A DNA stretch of 64,000 nucleotides from Synechococcus sp. WH 8101 (GCF_004209775.1 NZ_CP035914.1:1364001-1428000), one strand, 5' to 3'. Shown: positions 33,776 to 44,667, counted from the stretch's first letter. Translations and numbers: made by a program. Notes: generated from the sequence alone by a model not told the origin.

Positions 33776-35722
33776 TCAGCCAACAGCAGCCGTCGCGGCA
33801 ACATTGGAGCTGGCCTGAGCAGAACTTGCGCGCAGGGGAGCTCTGCCAAAGCGAGCCACAATCCGCTCGGCCATCTGATCGGGCGTGAGGCCCAGGCTTT
33901 CGAAGCTCTGCTGGGGGGTGGCGTGATCCACCAGGGTGTCAGGGATGCCAAGACGGAGCAGGGGCAAGTGCAGGTCTTGATCGCTGAATGACTCGAGCAC
34001 CGCAGCCCCAAAGCCACCGGCAAGGGCACCCTCTTCCATCGTGACCACCCGGCCGATCCGGCGCGCCAGGGGATGAATCAGCTGCTCATCGAGGGGTCGA
34101 AGGAAACGGGCATTCACCACGCTGGCCTCAATGCCCTGCTGGGCCAGGCGATCAGCTGTGGCCATGGCGCGACTCACCATTGAGCCGTAAGCAACGATGA
34201 GGAGATCGTCGCCTTCGCGAATCTGCTCGCCGCAGCCGATGGGCAGGGGCTCCCAACCCTCTTCCATCAGCGGCACCCCCTCGCCAGGACCGCGGGGAAT
34301 GCGAAGGGCGGTGGGGCCATCGTGTTGCAGACAGGTCACGAGCATGCGCTGCAGCTCAGCCTCATCGCGGGGAGCCATCACCGTGAAATTAGGCACGGCG
34401 CGGAAGTAGCTGATGTCGTACTGGCCCTGGTGGGTCGGGCCGTCAGCACCAACAATGCCGGCCCGATCCAACACGAAGGTGACGGGCAGATTCTGGATCC
34501 CTACATCGTGGATGAGCTGGTCATAGGCGCGCTGCAGGAAGGTGCTGTAAATCGCCACAACCGGCCTGAGCCCTTCGCAGGCCATTCCCGCCGCCAGGGT
34601 GACCGCATGCTGCTCGGCAATGCCCACATCAACATATTGTTCAGGAATCGCTTTCTGGAGCAGATCCAGGCCCGTGCCGGTGGCCATGGCGGCGGTGATG
34701 CCGATCACCCGGGGATCCTGCTCACACAGCTTCACCAGGGTCTGGCCAAACACCTTGCTGTAGCTGGGGGGTTTGGGGGTTTTACTCGGTCGAGCCTTAC
34801 CGGTGGAAAGATCGAAGGCCGACTGGGCGTGATAGCCCACCTGGTCGGCCTCAGCGTAGGGGTAGCCCTTGCCCTTGGTGGTGACGACATGCACCAGCAC
34901 AGGTCCGCCAACGCGATGGGCCGCCTGGAAGGTGCGCACCATCTCGGCCATGTCATGGCCATCAATCGGCCCCATGTAGGTGAAGCCGAGCTCTTCAAAC
35001 ACCGCACCGACCTTGGGCACCGCCAGTCGGCGCATGCTGCCCTTGAGGCGATTCAGTTCCGCTGGCAGCTCACCACCCATGAAGGGCAGATGCTTCATGC
35101 TCTCCTCCACGGATCCGGAGAGGAACTGCATCGGCGGGCTCAGCCGCATGCGATTGAGATAGGTGGAGAGAGCGCCGACGGGCGGTGAAATCGACATGTC
35201 GTTGTCGTTCAACACCACCACGAGCGGCGTGTGCGGCAGGTGGCCGGCGTGATTGATCGCCTCAAGAGCCATGCCACCGGTGAGGGCGCCATCGCCGATC
35301 ACCGCCACACATTTGAACTGTTCACCGCGACGGTCTCGCGCGATCGCCATCCCCAAGGCCGCTGAGATTGAGGTGCTGGCATGGCCAGCGCCGAAATGGT
35401 CGAAGTCGCTCTCACAACGCTTCAGATATCCGGCCACACCGCCCTGCTGCCGCAAGGTATGGAAGTCGCCGTAGCGGCCGGTGATCAGTTTGTGGGGATA
35501 GGCCTGGTGGCCGACATCCCACACCACCCGGTCATGATCCAGGTCGAGGGTCTGGTAGAGAGCCAGCGTCAGTTCCACAACGCCAAGGCCAGGCCCCAGA
35601 TGGCCACCACTGTTGGAGACCACTTCCAGGTGACGCTCACGGATCTGCCGCGCCACATCCTCCAGCTCAGCCATCGAGAGGCCATGCAGCTGATTCGGAT
35701 GGGTTAATTCGCTCAGATGCAT
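33776..35722 (-). CDS. dxs: 1-deoxy-D-xylulose-5-phosphate synthase
   Basis: Dxs is the first enzyme of the MEP isoprenoid pathway (pyruvate + glyceraldehyde-3-P). The 648-residue protein has the N-terminal [21 protein letters not shown], the thiamine-diphosphate motif [18 protein letters not shown]...NDN, the transketolase domain ([29 protein letters not shown]) and [22 protein letters not shown] 35722 gives the full family length. The last 20 residues are alanine- and serine-rich. It diverges from ilvA with about 70 bp between. Confidence 0.98.
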   Translation of the reverse strand: MHLSELTHPNQLHGLSMAELEDVARQIRERHLEVVSNSGGHLGPGLGVVELTLALYQTLDLDHDRVVWDVGHQAYPHKLITGRYGDFHTLRQQGGVAGYLKRCESDFDHFGAGHASTSISAALGMAIARDRRGEQFKCVAVIGDGALTGGMALEAINHAGHLPHTPLVVVLNDNDMSISPPVGALSTYLNRMRLSPPMQFLSGSVEESMKHLPFMGGELPAELNRLKGSMRRLAVPKVGAVFEELGFTYMGPIDGHDMAEMVRTFQAAHRVGGPVLVHVVTTKGKGYPYAEADQVGYHAQSAFDLSTGKARPSKTPKPPSYSKVFGQTLVKLCEQDPRVIGITAAMATGTGLDLLQKAIPEQYVDVGIAEQHAVTLAAGMACEGLRPVVAIYSTFLQRAYDQLIHDVGIQNLPVTFVLDRAGIVGADGPTHQGQYDISYFRAVPNFTVMAPRDEAELQRMLVTCLQHDGPTALRIPRGPGEGVPLMEEGWEPLPIGCGEQIREGDDLLIVAYGSMVSRAMATADRLAQQGIEASVVNARFLRPLDEQLIHPLARRIGRVVTMEEGALAGGFGAAVLESFSDQDLHLPLLRLGIPDTLVDHATPQQSFESLGLTPDQMAERIVARFGRAPLRASSAQASSNVAATAAVG

Positions 35723-35792
35723 GCCCGTCCCACGGCCGATCAGGGCAATCTACGGGGCCTACGGCGGAGGCGGCGGTTGCCAGACTGACCCA

Positions 35793-37334
35793 ATGGATCA
35801 TTACCTGCCCCGCATCCTGCGCGCCCGCGTCTACGACGTGGCCCGGGAAACGCCGCTGGAGCCAGCTGCAAATCTGAGTGAACGACTCGACAACGCGATC
35901 TGGCTGAAGCGGGAAGATCTACAGCCGGTCTTTTCGTTCAAACTGCGCGGTGCCTACAACCGGATGGCCCAGCTCTCACCGGAGCAGCTCTCGCGCGGGG
36001 TGATTGCCTCCAGCGCAGGCAACCATGCTCAGGGTGTGGCCCTGAGTGCCCAGCACCTCGGCTGCCGGGCCGTGATCGTGATGCCAATCACCACCCCCGA
36101 AGTGAAGGTGGACGCGGTGCGGCGTCGGGGCGGCACGGTTGTGCTGCATGGCGAGACCTACGACGAGGCCTATGCCGAAGCCCGTCGGCGCGGCGAAGCG
36201 GAGGAGCTCTGCTTCATCCATCCCTTCGACGATCCGGAAGTGATCGCCGGGCAGGGCACGATCGGCATGGAGATCCTGCGTCAACTGCCGACGCCGCCTG
36301 ATGCCATCTATGTCGCCGTCGGCGGCGGCGGACTGATCGGCGGAATCGCTGCCTACGTGAAGAGCCTCTGGCCCGATGTGGAGGTGATCGGGGTGGAACC
36401 CCACGACGCCGCAGCCATGACCCTGTCGTTGGAGGCCGGTGAACGGATTCGCCTCCCCCAGGTGGGCCTGTTCGCCGATGGCGTCGCCGTGCGGGAGGTG
36501 GGGGAGCACACCTTTGCGATCGCCCAGGAGCACGTGGACGCCATGGTGACCGTGAGCACCGATGAAATCTGTGCGGCGATCAAGGATGTGTTCGAAGACA
36601 CCCGCTCGATCCTTGAACCCGCCGGTGCCCTGGCAGTGGCGGGGCTCAAGGCCGATGTGATGCGGCGGGGTTTGCGGGGACAGCAGCTGGTGGCGGTGGC
36701 CTGCGGCGCCAACATGAATTTCGATCGGCTGCGCTTCGTGGCCGAGCGCGCCGAACTGGGCGAGGAACGGGAAGCGATGCTCGCGGTGCAGATTCCGGAG
36801 CGGGCCGGCAGCCTCCGCCACCTCTGCGAGCAACTCCAGAACCGCAGCCTCACCGAATTCAGCTATCGCATGGCGGCGGGCGACACCGCCCAGATCTTCA
36901 TGGGCGTGCAGGTGCAGGACCACGACGACCGCCAGGCGCTGATCGAACAGCTGCAGGAGCAGGGCTTCGGATGTCAGGACCTCAGCGACGATGAGCTGGC
37001 CAAGGTGCATCTGCGCCACATGGTGGGGGGCCGGCTGCCCCAGGGGGCCCTGGAGGCGGCAGGCCAGCACTGCCAGGAATTGCTGTACCGCTTTGAGTTC
37101 CCGGAACGACCCGGCGCCCTGATGACCTTTGTGAGCGCCTTGCACCCGGACTGGACCATCAGCATCTTCCATTACCGCAACCATGGCGCCGATGTGGGCC
37201 GGATCGTGGTCGGCGTGCTGGTGCCCGAAGCGGATCGGGACGCCTGGAACGACTTTCTGCGCGATCTCGGTTACGGGAGCTGGGAGGAAACGGGCAATCC
37301 GGCCTATGCCCTGTTCCTTGGCCATCGCCCCTGA
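35793..37334 (+). CDS. ilvA: threonine ammonia-lyase (biosynthetic threonine dehydratase)
   Basis: This PLP enzyme makes 2-oxobutyrate for isoleucine. Lys in VFSFKLRGAYN binds PLP, SSAGNHAQGVA and AVGGGGLIGGIAAYV hold the phosphate. After about residue 335 come two ACT-like regulatory domains (AMLAVQIPERAGSLRHL and YRFEFPERPGALMTFV), so feedback by isoleucine is expected. It is 513 residues from ATG 35793. It is followed by scpB 46 bp later. Confidence 0.97.
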   Translation: MDHYLPRILRARVYDVARETPLEPAANLSERLDNAIWLKREDLQPVFSFKLRGAYNRMAQLSPEQLSRGVIASSAGNHAQGVALSAQHLGCRAVIVMPITTPEVKVDAVRRRGGTVVLHGETYDEAYAEARRRGEAEELCFIHPFDDPEVIAGQGTIGMEILRQLPTPPDAIYVAVGGGGLIGGIAAYVKSLWPDVEVIGVEPHDAAAMTLSLEAGERIRLPQVGLFADGVAVREVGEHTFAIAQEHVDAMVTVSTDEICAAIKDVFEDTRSILEPAGALAVAGLKADVMRRGLRGQQLVAVACGANMNFDRLRFVAERAELGEEREAMLAVQIPERAGSLRHLCEQLQNRSLTEFSYRMAAGDTAQIFMGVQVQDHDDRQALIEQLQEQGFGCQDLSDDELAKVHLRHMVGGRLPQGALEAAGQHCQELLYRFEFPERPGALMTFVSALHPDWTISIFHYRNHGADVGRIVVGVLVPEADRDAWNDFLRDLGYGSWEETGNPAYALFLGHRP

Positions 37335-37380
37335 GGCCAATGGGCGGTAGCTTGAAGCGTTGACGGCCCGGGGCATCGGG

Positions 37381-37893
37381 ATGGCTGACGACAGCACGAT
37401 CTCCCTGCCCGCCAGGCTTGAGGCGATTCTTTATCTCAAAGGGCGATCGCTCAGCCTGCGGGAACTCGCCGAACTGGCGAATCGACGTGAGCAGGAGGTG
37501 GAGGAAGCGATGGTGGCCCTGATGGCGGCCTACGCCCAACGGGACACGGCCCTGGAGATCAGCGTCAGCCAGGGCCGCTACAGCCTCCAGCTCAGAGCCG
37601 GCCTGGGAGAGCTGGTGCGCGATCTGTTGCCGGTCAATCTGTCAACGGCCACGCTGCGCACATTGGCCACGATTGCGCTGAAAAAACGGATCCTCCAGTC
37701 AGACCTGGTGGAGCTGCGCGGTTCCGGGGCTTACGACCACATCAAAGAGCTGCTCAACCAAAAGTTCATCGAACGCCAGCGCCACAGCGAAGGACGTTCT
37801 TACTGGATCAGTCTCACGGAAACATTCCACCGCACCTTTTCGGTGCTGCCCGCCACCGGTCCTGTCGACACCAGCACCGACGAAGCTGCATAG
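37381..37893 (+). CDS. scpB: segregation and condensation protein B
   Basis: ScpB is the winged-helix partner of ScpA in the SMC condensin. The 170-residue protein shows LEAILYLKGRSLSLRELAEL, then LEISVSQGRYSLQLRAGL and ALKKRILQSDLVELRGSGAYDHIKELL with FIERQRHSEGRSYWI; all are family segments. ATG 37381 is chosen over TTG-type codons upstream. scpA and smc are not in this window. Confidence 0.93.
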   Translation: MADDSTISLPARLEAILYLKGRSLSLRELAELANRREQEVEEAMVALMAAYAQRDTALEISVSQGRYSLQLRAGLGELVRDLLPVNLSTATLRTLATIALKKRILQSDLVELRGSGAYDHIKELLNQKFIERQRHSEGRSYWISLTETFHRTFSVLPATGPVDTSTDEAA

Positions 37894-37918
37894 AGTCTGG
37901 GGAGATCATCAGTCATCG

Positions 37919-38218
37919 ATGGCCTTCGAACTCGCCTCCAGCCTTCTGCAGATCCTGGCGCAGACACTCCAGATCTATTCACTGGTGTTGATTGTGCGAG
38001 TGCTGCTCAGCTGGTTCCCCAACCTCGACTGGGGGAATCCGGTGCTGAGCACGGTCAGCTCGATCACCGATCCCTACCTCAATGCCTTTCGGGGTCTGAT
38101 CCCGCCGATGGGGGGTCTGGATCTCTCCGCGATCCTCGCCTTCATCGCCCTGAGCCTGATGCAACAGCTGCTGATGTCAGCCAGCTTTGCCTTCGCCAGC
38201 GGGATGGCGGCCTATTGA
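37919..38218 (+). CDS. YggT-family membrane protein (Ycf19-like)
   Basis: This 99-residue protein has two long membrane segments (about 6-28 and 68-95) separated by a conserved loop, RVLLSWFPNLDWGNPVL with SSITDPYLNAFRGLIPPMGGLDLS, which is the YggT/Ycf19 pattern. Homologues are implicated in osmotic stress or chromophore/complex assembly; the role here is not known. It starts 25 bp after scpB. Confidence 0.9.
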   Translation: MAFELASSLLQILAQTLQIYSLVLIVRVLLSWFPNLDWGNPVLSTVSSITDPYLNAFRGLIPPMGGLDLSAILAFIALSLMQQLLMSASFAFASGMAAY

Positions 38219-38232
38219 GCTCCTGGCCCACC

Positions 38233-38562
38233 TCAGCGATGGTCGCCGCTACCACGAAGGCGGCCCCTGGCGGCACGACTCGCCAATTTGGCCAGGTTGG
38301 CTTCCGCCACCTCCTCCAGGCTCAGGCCCAGTTCACTGGCCAGCTGGGCGACATACCAGAGCACATCCCCCAATTCCAGCTTGAGCTCCTCACGCACCGC
38401 CGCATCAAACACACCACCCCGATCCCGGAGCACCTTCTTCACTTTGTCGGCCACCTCGCCGGCTTCACCGCTGAGCCCCAGGGTGGGATAGATCGGATTG
38501 GCGCCAACGTCGGGATAGCGAGCCGTTGTGCGGGCGGATTGCTGGTAGGTGTTGAGGTCCAT
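38233..38562 (-). CDS. MazG-like nucleotide pyrophosphohydrolase
   Basis: This 109-residue protein starts MDLNTYQQSARTTARYP and carries LGLSGEAGEVADKVKKVLRD and KLELGDVLWYVAQLASEL, the two halves of the MazG EExxE-DxxWY helical Mg site. Single-domain MazG-like enzymes clean up unusual nucleotides. I start at ATG 38562; the open frame further upstream has no homology. It diverges from pyk. Confidence 0.88.
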   Translation of the reverse strand: MDLNTYQQSARTTARYPDVGANPIYPTLGLSGEAGEVADKVKKVLRDRGGVFDAAVREELKLELGDVLWYVAQLASELGLSLEEVAEANLAKLASRAARGRLRGSGDHR

Positions 38563-38646
38563 AAGCGCAACTTCCCCAAGGGATCCTGAACGCCGGAACG
38601 CGTCGCTTGCAACGGATCCCGACAGGCCTGGAGGGTAGATTCCGCA

Positions 38647-40431
38647 ATGACTCTGGCGCCGCTGATGGCCCTCATCGATCTGACACGCCGTACCAAGATC
38701 GTGGCCACCATCGGCCCCGCCACTGAAAGCCCCGAGCGGATCCGCGAGTTGATCCAGGCCGGAGCCACCACCTTTCGACTGAATTTTTCCCACGGCGATC
38801 ACAGCGAGCACGCCACCCGCATCGCCACCATTCGTCAGGTCGCCAGCGAACTGGGCCAGCACATCGGCATCCTTCAGGATTTACAAGGGCCGAAAATTCG
38901 TCTGGGGCGTTTCGCCCTTGGTCCCATCACCCTGGCCAAGGGCGATTCCTTCGCACTGACCTCGAGATCCGTCCCCTGTGATCAACAGATCGCCACGGTG
39001 ACTTACGACAAGCTAGCGGCAGAAGTGAGTGCCGGGAGCCGGATTCTTCTCGACGACGGTCGGGTGGAAATGAAGGTAGAGCGCGTCGATCAGGCCGAGC
39101 AGACCCTGCATTGCACGGTGACCGTCGGCGGCGTGCTCTCCAACAACAAAGGCGTCAATTTCCCCGACGTGCAGTTGTCGGTGCGAGCTCTGACCGAAAA
39201 AGATCGAATCGATCTGGCCTTCGGTCTGCAGCAAGGGGTCGACTGGGTGGCACTGAGCTTCGTGCGCAATCCCTCCGACATGCTGGAGATCCGCGAGCTG
39301 ATCCGCCAACACGGCTTCTCCACTCCGGTGGTGGCCAAGATCGAAAAATTTGAGGCGATCGATCAGATCGACGCGATCCTGCCGCTCTGCGACGGCGTCA
39401 TGGTGGCCAGAGGCGACTTGGGCGTGGAAATGCCTGCGGAGGAGGTGCCGCTGCTGCAGAAAGAACTGATTCAGAAAGCGAACAGCCTCGGCATCCCGAT
39501 CATCACCGCCACCCAGATGCTGGATTCCATGGCCTCCAGCCCGAGGCCAACCCGCGCCGAAGTGAGCGACGTGGCCAACGCCATCCTTGATGGCACCGAT
39601 GCGGTGATGCTCTCCAATGAAACCGCGGTGGGCGATTACCCGATTGAGGCGGTGGAGACCATGGCCACGATCGCCCGGCGCATCGAACGGGATTATCCGC
39701 AACGCAGTATCGACAGCCATCTGCCCAGCACCATCCCCAATGCAATCAGCAGCGCGGTGAGCACCATCGCCAGCCAGCTGAATGCGGCGGCGATCCTGCC
39801 GCTCACCAAAAGTGGTGCCACGGCCCACAACGTGAGCAAGTTCCGCCCTGCTGCACCGATTCTGGCGATCACCAGTGAAGTGGCCGTGGCCCGGAAACTG
39901 CAGTTGGTGTGGGGCGTGACCCCGCTGGTGATCGCCCAACAAAGCAGCACCTCGGGAACCTTCACCACCGCCATGGGCGCCGCCCAGGACAAAGGCCTGC
40001 TCAAGGAAGGAGATTTGGTGATTCAGACCGCCGGCACCCTGGCGGGCGTCGCCGGCTCCACCGACCTTGTGAAAGTGGGCATCGTGAGCGCCGTGCTCGG
40101 CCAAGGCACGGGTGTGGGTCAAGGCACGGTGAGCGGCCGGGTGCGCTTGGCCCAGTGCCCTGGCGACGCCTGCAAGATCGAACAAGGGGAGATCCTCGTG
40201 GTGCATGACACCACTGCCGATGATCTCGACGCGATCCGCAACGCCGCCGCCGTGATCACCGAAGTGCCGGCGGCTACCTCCCATGCGGCCGTGATCGCCC
40301 AGCGACTCGGCACCCCCCTGATTGCCGGCGTGGCCAATGCCACCCGCCACCTACTGGAAGGCGAGGTGGTGACCCTGCAGATCAAGGACGGGCTCGTGCA
40401 TCGCGGCACCAGCATCAACACAGCCCTCTGA
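38647..40431 (+). CDS. pyk: pyruvate kinase with C-terminal PEP-utilising domain
   Basis: The 594-residue enzyme has the TIM barrel (TKIVATIGPATESPERIREL, RLNFSHGDH, VAKIEKFEAIDQID, MVARGDLGVEMPAEEVP, ITATQMLDSMASSPRPTRAEVSDVANAILDGTDAVMLS) and the allosteric domain. It also has an extra C-terminal mobile His-like domain (about 500-590: GEILVVHDTTADDLDAIRNA, TEVPAATSHAAVIAQRLGTPLIAG) seen in cyanobacterial and Bacillus pyruvate kinases. ATG 38647 or 38665 could start it. It makes ATP and pyruvate from PEP. Confidence 0.97.
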   Translation: MTLAPLMALIDLTRRTKIVATIGPATESPERIRELIQAGATTFRLNFSHGDHSEHATRIATIRQVASELGQHIGILQDLQGPKIRLGRFALGPITLAKGDSFALTSRSVPCDQQIATVTYDKLAAEVSAGSRILLDDGRVEMKVERVDQAEQTLHCTVTVGGVLSNNKGVNFPDVQLSVRALTEKDRIDLAFGLQQGVDWVALSFVRNPSDMLEIRELIRQHGFSTPVVAKIEKFEAIDQIDAILPLCDGVMVARGDLGVEMPAEEVPLLQKELIQKANSLGIPIITATQMLDSMASSPRPTRAEVSDVANAILDGTDAVMLSNETAVGDYPIEAVETMATIARRIERDYPQRSIDSHLPSTIPNAISSAVSTIASQLNAAAILPLTKSGATAHNVSKFRPAAPILAITSEVAVARKLQLVWGVTPLVIAQQSSTSGTFTTAMGAAQDKGLLKEGDLVIQTAGTLAGVAGSTDLVKVGIVSAVLGQGTGVGQGTVSGRVRLAQCPGDACKIEQGEILVVHDTTADDLDAIRNAAAVITEVPAATSHAAVIAQRLGTPLIAGVANATRHLLEGEVVTLQIKDGLVHRGTSINTAL

Positions 40432-40467
40432 TCCGTCAGGATCGGCGTCACCAGCTAAACAATCCTG

Positions 40468-41697
40468 ATGGCGCGCAAGCTACCGCTGAGGGACACGGTG
40501 GGCATGGCCCTCAACACCCTCCGGGCCAATCGGCTGCGCAGCCTGCTCACCATGCTGGGGATCATCATTGGCAATGCCTCGGTGATCAGCCTGGTGGGGG
40601 TGGGCCGGGGTGCCCAGAACCTGGCGGAAGACCAGCTCAGCAACCTGGGCGCCAACGTGTTGTTTGTGGTGCCAGGCAACAACGACACCCGGCGGCAGGG
40701 GGTGGCGTTCCCGAAGACCCTGGTGCTCGAAGACGCGGAAGCGATTGAAGCCCAGGTACCCAGCGTGCGCCGGGTCGCCCCCCAGATCAGCAGCAGCAAC
40801 GTGGTGCAGGTGGGATCGCGCAGCGCCACGAGCTCCATTTCCGGCGTCACGCCTGAGTTTCTGCCTGTGCGCAGTTTTGAAGTCGCCCAAGGTCGCTTCC
40901 TGTCTGAACAGGATCTTCAGGCAGCTCGCAGTGTGGTGGTGATCGGGCCCGATCTCAAAGACAAGCTGTTTCCCAGTGGGTCCGCCATCGGCCAGACGCT
41001 GCGCATTCGCAACCAGAGCTTTGAGGTGATCGGTGTGATGGCACCGAAAGGGGCCGTGTTCGGCAGCAATCAAGACGAAAATGCTTACATCCCCCTCACA
41101 ACGATGGTGAGCCGGCTCACGGGCCGCGATCCCACCTATGGCGTCAGCCTCAGCTTCATCAGTGCTGAAGCCAACGACGAAGCAAGCACCGGTGCCGCCA
41201 AATTCCAGATCACCAATCTGTTGCGCCAGCGGCATCGGATCCTCCGGGAGGATGACTTCGCCGTGCGTTCACAGAAAGATGCCCTCACGATTGTGAGCAC
41301 CATCACCGGCGGCCTGACCCTGATGCTCGGCGCGATCGGCGGGGTCTCCCTTCTGGTGGGAGGCATCGGCATCATGAACATCATGCTGGTGTCGGTGAGT
41401 GAGCGCACCGAGGAGATCGGCCTGCGCAAAGCCCTTGGCGCCCGTCGTGCCGATGTGTTGTCGCAATTTCTGGTGGAATCGCTCGTGCTCGCCAGCCTCG
41501 GTGGCCTGGTGGGCACCGCGGTGGGGCTCGGCAGCGTTGCCGCCGTTGCTGCCCTCACGCCCCTGCCGGCGAGCATCGGCGCCAGCACCGTGTTGATCAC
41601 GGTGTCACTGTCGGGCTCGATCGGCCTCTTTTTCGGGGTGGTGCCGGCCCGTCGTGCCGCCCGCCTCGATCCGATCGTGGCCCTGCGCAGCCTCTGA
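40468..41697 (+). CDS. MacB/FtsX-type ABC transporter permease
   Basis: This 409-residue protein has four membrane spans. It has an N-terminal span (SLLTMLGIIIGNASVISLVGVG) after a cytosolic MALNTLRANRLRS segment. A MacB-PCD periplasmic domain (about 65-270) follows. Three C-terminal spans end it, with the FtsX motif GIMNIMLVSVSERTEEIGLRKALGA. The cognate ATPase and the membrane-fusion protein are not adjacent. Such systems export peptides, glycolipids or drugs; no substrate can be inferred. It starts 36 bp after pyk. Confidence 0.92.
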   Translation: MARKLPLRDTVGMALNTLRANRLRSLLTMLGIIIGNASVISLVGVGRGAQNLAEDQLSNLGANVLFVVPGNNDTRRQGVAFPKTLVLEDAEAIEAQVPSVRRVAPQISSSNVVQVGSRSATSSISGVTPEFLPVRSFEVAQGRFLSEQDLQAARSVVVIGPDLKDKLFPSGSAIGQTLRIRNQSFEVIGVMAPKGAVFGSNQDENAYIPLTTMVSRLTGRDPTYGVSLSFISAEANDEASTGAAKFQITNLLRQRHRILREDDFAVRSQKDALTIVSTITGGLTLMLGAIGGVSLLVGGIGIMNIMLVSVSERTEEIGLRKALGARRADVLSQFLVESLVLASLGGLVGTAVGLGSVAAVAALTPLPASIGASTVLITVSLSGSIGLFFGVVPARRAARLDPIVALRSL

Positions 41698-41751
41698 AGC
41701 CAGCGATCAAGCGGTGGTGACACCTACAGTCATCGGATCGAACGGTCACCC

Positions 41752-43668
41752 ATGAACCAGCGCTGGCGCCAAATCGCACTCTGGATTCTTCCCATCGGCG
41801 TCGCGCTTCTGCTCGGCTGGCAGCTGCTCGGCCAGGGTGGTCTGCAGGCGCTCCGGCCGGGGGGACCCACTGTGGCACCGCGGAATACCGCCGTGGCGCG
41901 CATGAGCTACGGCCGTTTCCTTGACTATGTGGAATCCGGCCGCGTCACCGCTGTCGACATCTACGACGGTGGCCGCAATGCGGTGGTGGAGGCGGTGGAT
42001 CCTGACCTCGACAATCGCGTGCAGCGCCTGCGTGTGGATCTGCCTGGCCTGGCGCCCGAACTGATCAACACTCTCAAACAGGAGGGCATCAGCTTTGACA
42101 TTCACCCGCCCCGCACGACACCGCCAGCTCTGGGCATTCTCGGCAACCTGCTCTTCCCCCTCCTGCTGATCGGCTCCCTGATCTTTCTGGCGCGTCGATC
42201 CAGCGGCATGCCCGGTGGTCCTGGCCAGGCGATGCAGTTCGGCAAAACCAAGGCTCGCTTCGCCATGGAGGCGGAAACCGGCGTGAAATTTGACGACGTA
42301 GCCGGAGTCGCCGAAGCGAAGCAAGACCTTCAGGAGGTGGTGACCTTCCTGAAACAACCGGAGCGTTTCACCTCGGTGGGTGCCCAGATCCCTAAAGGTG
42401 TGCTGTTGGTGGGTCCTCCCGGAACTGGCAAGACCCTCCTGGCCAAAGCGATCGCCGGCGAAGCCGGCGTGCCCTTCTTCTCCCTCTCCGGTTCGGAGTT
42501 CGTGGAGATGTTTGTGGGCGTCGGTGCTAGCCGTGTTCGCGACCTGTTCAAACGCGCCAAGGAAAACAGCCCCTGCCTGATCTTCATCGACGAAATCGAT
42601 GCGGTGGGACGGCAACGCGGTGCCGGAATCGGTGGCGGTAACGATGAGCGCGAGCAAACCCTCAACCAGCTCCTCACGGAGATGGATGGCTTCGAAGGCA
42701 ATAGCGGCATCATCATCATCGCGGCCACCAACCGCCCCGATGTGCTCGATTCGGCGCTGATGCGACCAGGGCGTTTCGACCGTCAGGTCACGGTGGATGC
42801 ACCTGACATCAAGGGCCGACTGTCGATCCTTGAAGTGCATGCGCGCAACAAAAAACTCGACTCCGAGCTTTCCCTCGACAGCATTGCGCGTCGCACCCCC
42901 GGGTTCACCGGCGCCGATCTCGCCAATCTGCTTAACGAGGCGGCGATCCTCACAGCCCGGCGCCGGAAGGAGGCGATCGGGTTAGCCGAAATCGACGATG
43001 CCGTGGATCGGATCATCGCCGGCATGGAAGGTCAGCCCCTCACCGACGGACGTAGCAAGCGCTTGATTGCCTATCACGAGGTGGGCCATGCCCTCGTGGG
43101 CACCCTGGTCAAGGACCACGACCCGGTGCAGAAAGTCACCCTGATTCCCCGGGGTCAGGCCCAGGGCCTGACCTGGTTCTCCCCCGATGAGGAGCAGATG
43201 CTGGTGTCACGAGCCCAGCTCAAGGCGCGGATCATGGGCGCCCTCGGTGGACGAGCCGCTGAAGACGTGGTGTTCGGCCACCAAGAGGTCACCACCGGTG
43301 CTGGCGGAGACATTCAGCAGGTGGCCTCGATGGCCCGTCAGATGGTGACCCGCTTCGGCATGAGTGACCTTGGACCGATGTCCCTCGAGGGGGGCAGTCA
43401 AGAAGTGTTCCTTGGTCGTGACCTGATGACCCGCAGCGACGTGTCCGATGCGATCTCACGTCAGATCGACGAACAGGTTCGGGCCATCGTGAAGCGCTGC
43501 TACGAGGAAACCGTGACCCTGGTGCAGGCCAACCGCGACCTGATGGATCGCCTGGTGGAACGCCTGATCGAGATCGAGACCATGGACGGCGACGAATTTC
43601 GCGCCATGGTTGCCACAGCGACAACGATTCCCGAGAAAGAGCGATTTTCACCTGTCCTTAACCCTTGA
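41752..43668 (+). CDS. ftsH: FtsH AAA+ zinc protease
   Basis: This 638-residue thylakoid/inner-membrane protease has spans at about 8-27 and 127-147. The AAA domain has Walker A GPPGTGKT (221-228), Walker [14 protein letters not shown] and the second region of homology. The zinc site HEVGH is at 442-446, with a third ligand expected in [17 protein letters not shown]. The C-terminus matches FtsH2-like cyanobacterial forms that degrade damaged D1 protein with FtsH3. The thf1 gene, whose product is reported to bind FtsH, lies 1 kb downstream. Confidence 0.97.
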   Translation: MNQRWRQIALWILPIGVALLLGWQLLGQGGLQALRPGGPTVAPRNTAVARMSYGRFLDYVESGRVTAVDIYDGGRNAVVEAVDPDLDNRVQRLRVDLPGLAPELINTLKQEGISFDIHPPRTTPPALGILGNLLFPLLLIGSLIFLARRSSGMPGGPGQAMQFGKTKARFAMEAETGVKFDDVAGVAEAKQDLQEVVTFLKQPERFTSVGAQIPKGVLLVGPPGTGKTLLAKAIAGEAGVPFFSLSGSEFVEMFVGVGASRVRDLFKRAKENSPCLIFIDEIDAVGRQRGAGIGGGNDEREQTLNQLLTEMDGFEGNSGIIIIAATNRPDVLDSALMRPGRFDRQVTVDAPDIKGRLSILEVHARNKKLDSELSLDSIARRTPGFTGADLANLLNEAAILTARRRKEAIGLAEIDDAVDRIIAGMEGQPLTDGRSKRLIAYHEVGHALVGTLVKDHDPVQKVTLIPRGQAQGLTWFSPDEEQMLVSRAQLKARIMGALGGRAAEDVVFGHQEVTTGAGGDIQQVASMARQMVTRFGMSDLGPMSLEGGSQEVFLGRDLMTRSDVSDAISRQIDEQVRAIVKRCYEETVTLVQANRDLMDRLVERLIEIETMDGDEFRAMVATATTIPEKERFSPVLNP

Positions 43669-43721
43669 GCCGGGTCGCGACCCCCTTTTGTTCCTAAGTT
43701 GACGTGGATTGATACCTCAGC

Positions 43722-43952
43722 ATGAAAGACGATGGGACCCGCTCTCCCATGGAGGGTTTCAGCAGCTTTCGCGGCGACAACTGGAGCCCTCAGCGCCTGA
43801 TTTTCCATCAGAACCTGGAACAATTTGCCGAGCGCGTCGGCTTAATCGTGGGGCTACAAGCCAACGGCAAAATTGATCAGGACGCGGCCTACGATGAAAT
43901 CAAATCCCTGTGGGCAGAATTAAAGGAAAGCAAAAAAGACCTCCTGAAATAG
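43722..43952 (+). CDS. small conserved cyanobacterial protein (DUF7219-like)
   Basis: This 76-residue soluble protein shows WSPQRLIFHQNLEQFAERVGLIVGLQ, then KIDQDAAYDEIKSLWAELKESKK. It resembles a small cyanobacterial family I recall as DUF7219, with a helical second half. It lies 53 bp after ftsH on the same strand. Function is unknown; its neighbourhood suggests a link with PSII turnover. A stem AAGACCT / AGGTCTT spans its stop codon but has no T tract. Confidence 0.75.
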   Translation: MKDDGTRSPMEGFSSFRGDNWSPQRLIFHQNLEQFAERVGLIVGLQANGKIDQDAAYDEIKSLWAELKESKKDLLK

Positions 43953-44003
43953 AAGGTCTTAAGATCAATACTCTGGTTTTATACCGAAATTCAGTGAGCT
44001 TGG

Positions 44004-44594
44004 CTAAACCGAGTGGACCGGCCTGCGATCAATCACAGAATCAATCAATCCATAGCTCACCGCATCTTGCGGTGACATGAAAAAGTCACGGTCGGTATCC
44101 TCCTGAATTTTCTCCAGTGGTTGACCGGAACGCTCAGCGAGCTCACGGTTGAGCTTGTCCTTGAGGAAGAGAATCTCATCGGCCTGGATGCGGATGTCAC
44201 TGGCCTGCCCCCGAGCCCCACCGAGGGGCTGGTGAATCATGATGCGTGAATGCTGCAGACTGCTGCGCTTGCCCTTGGCTCCGGCACAGAGGAGAAAGGC
44301 GCCCATGCTGGCCGCAAGACCGACGCAGACCGTATGAACGTCGGGTTTGATGTGTTGCATCGTGTCAAAAATCCCGAGCCCGTCATACACGGATCCTCCA
44401 GGAGAGTTGATATAGAGATAGATGTCCTTGTCAGGATCTTCCGCTTCAAGGAAAAGCAGTTGAGCCACAATGCGATTGGCCGAATCGCTGGTGACAGGCT
44501 CACCGAGAAAAACAATCCGCTCCCTCAGAAGACGGGAATAAATATCAAAGGCCCTTTCTCCCCGGCCCGATTCCTCGATCACGATCGGGATCAT
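44004..44594 (-). CDS. clpP: ATP-dependent Clp protease proteolytic subunit ClpP
   Basis: The 196-residue subunit shows the catalytic Ser in [15 protein letters not shown] and His in [10 protein letters not shown], with Asp expected in DTDRDFFMS. The N-terminus begins [23 protein letters not shown], and the IVFLGEPV strand and [19 protein letters not shown] hairpin are complete. It is an active paralogue (ClpP, not ClpR), with which of the several cyanobacterial ClpPs uncertain. It runs opposite to thf1, 73 bp away. Confidence 0.96.
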   Translation of the reverse strand: MIPIVIEESGRGERAFDIYSRLLRERIVFLGEPVTSDSANRIVAQLLFLEAEDPDKDIYLYINSPGGSVYDGLGIFDTMQHIKPDVHTVCVGLAASMGAFLLCAGAKGKRSSLQHSRIMIHQPLGGARGQASDIRIQADEILFLKDKLNRELAERSGQPLEKIQEDTDRDFFMSPQDAVSYGLIDSVIDRRPVHSV

Positions 44595-44667
44595 GCTGCT
44601 CCAGCGTCGGATCCACTGATCTTAACGGCGCCATCAGCGACGCTAAGGTCGTTGGCATCTTCTTTCC

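Noticed and set aside
35976-37397. A 473-residue minus-strand open frame opposite ilvA
   Set aside because: Composition (His/Gln/Gly-rich) is that of an antisense frame; IlvA motifs are complete on the plus strand.
39013-40350. A 445-residue minus-strand open frame opposite pyk
   Set aside because: Glycine/histidine-rich antisense frame; pyruvate kinase is unequivocal on the plus strand.
43672-43689. Terminator after ftsH (GGGTCGCGACCC then CCTTTT)
   Set aside because: The stem would be only about 4 bp around a CGCG loop and the T run is four; the next gene is 53 bp on and may be co-transcribed.
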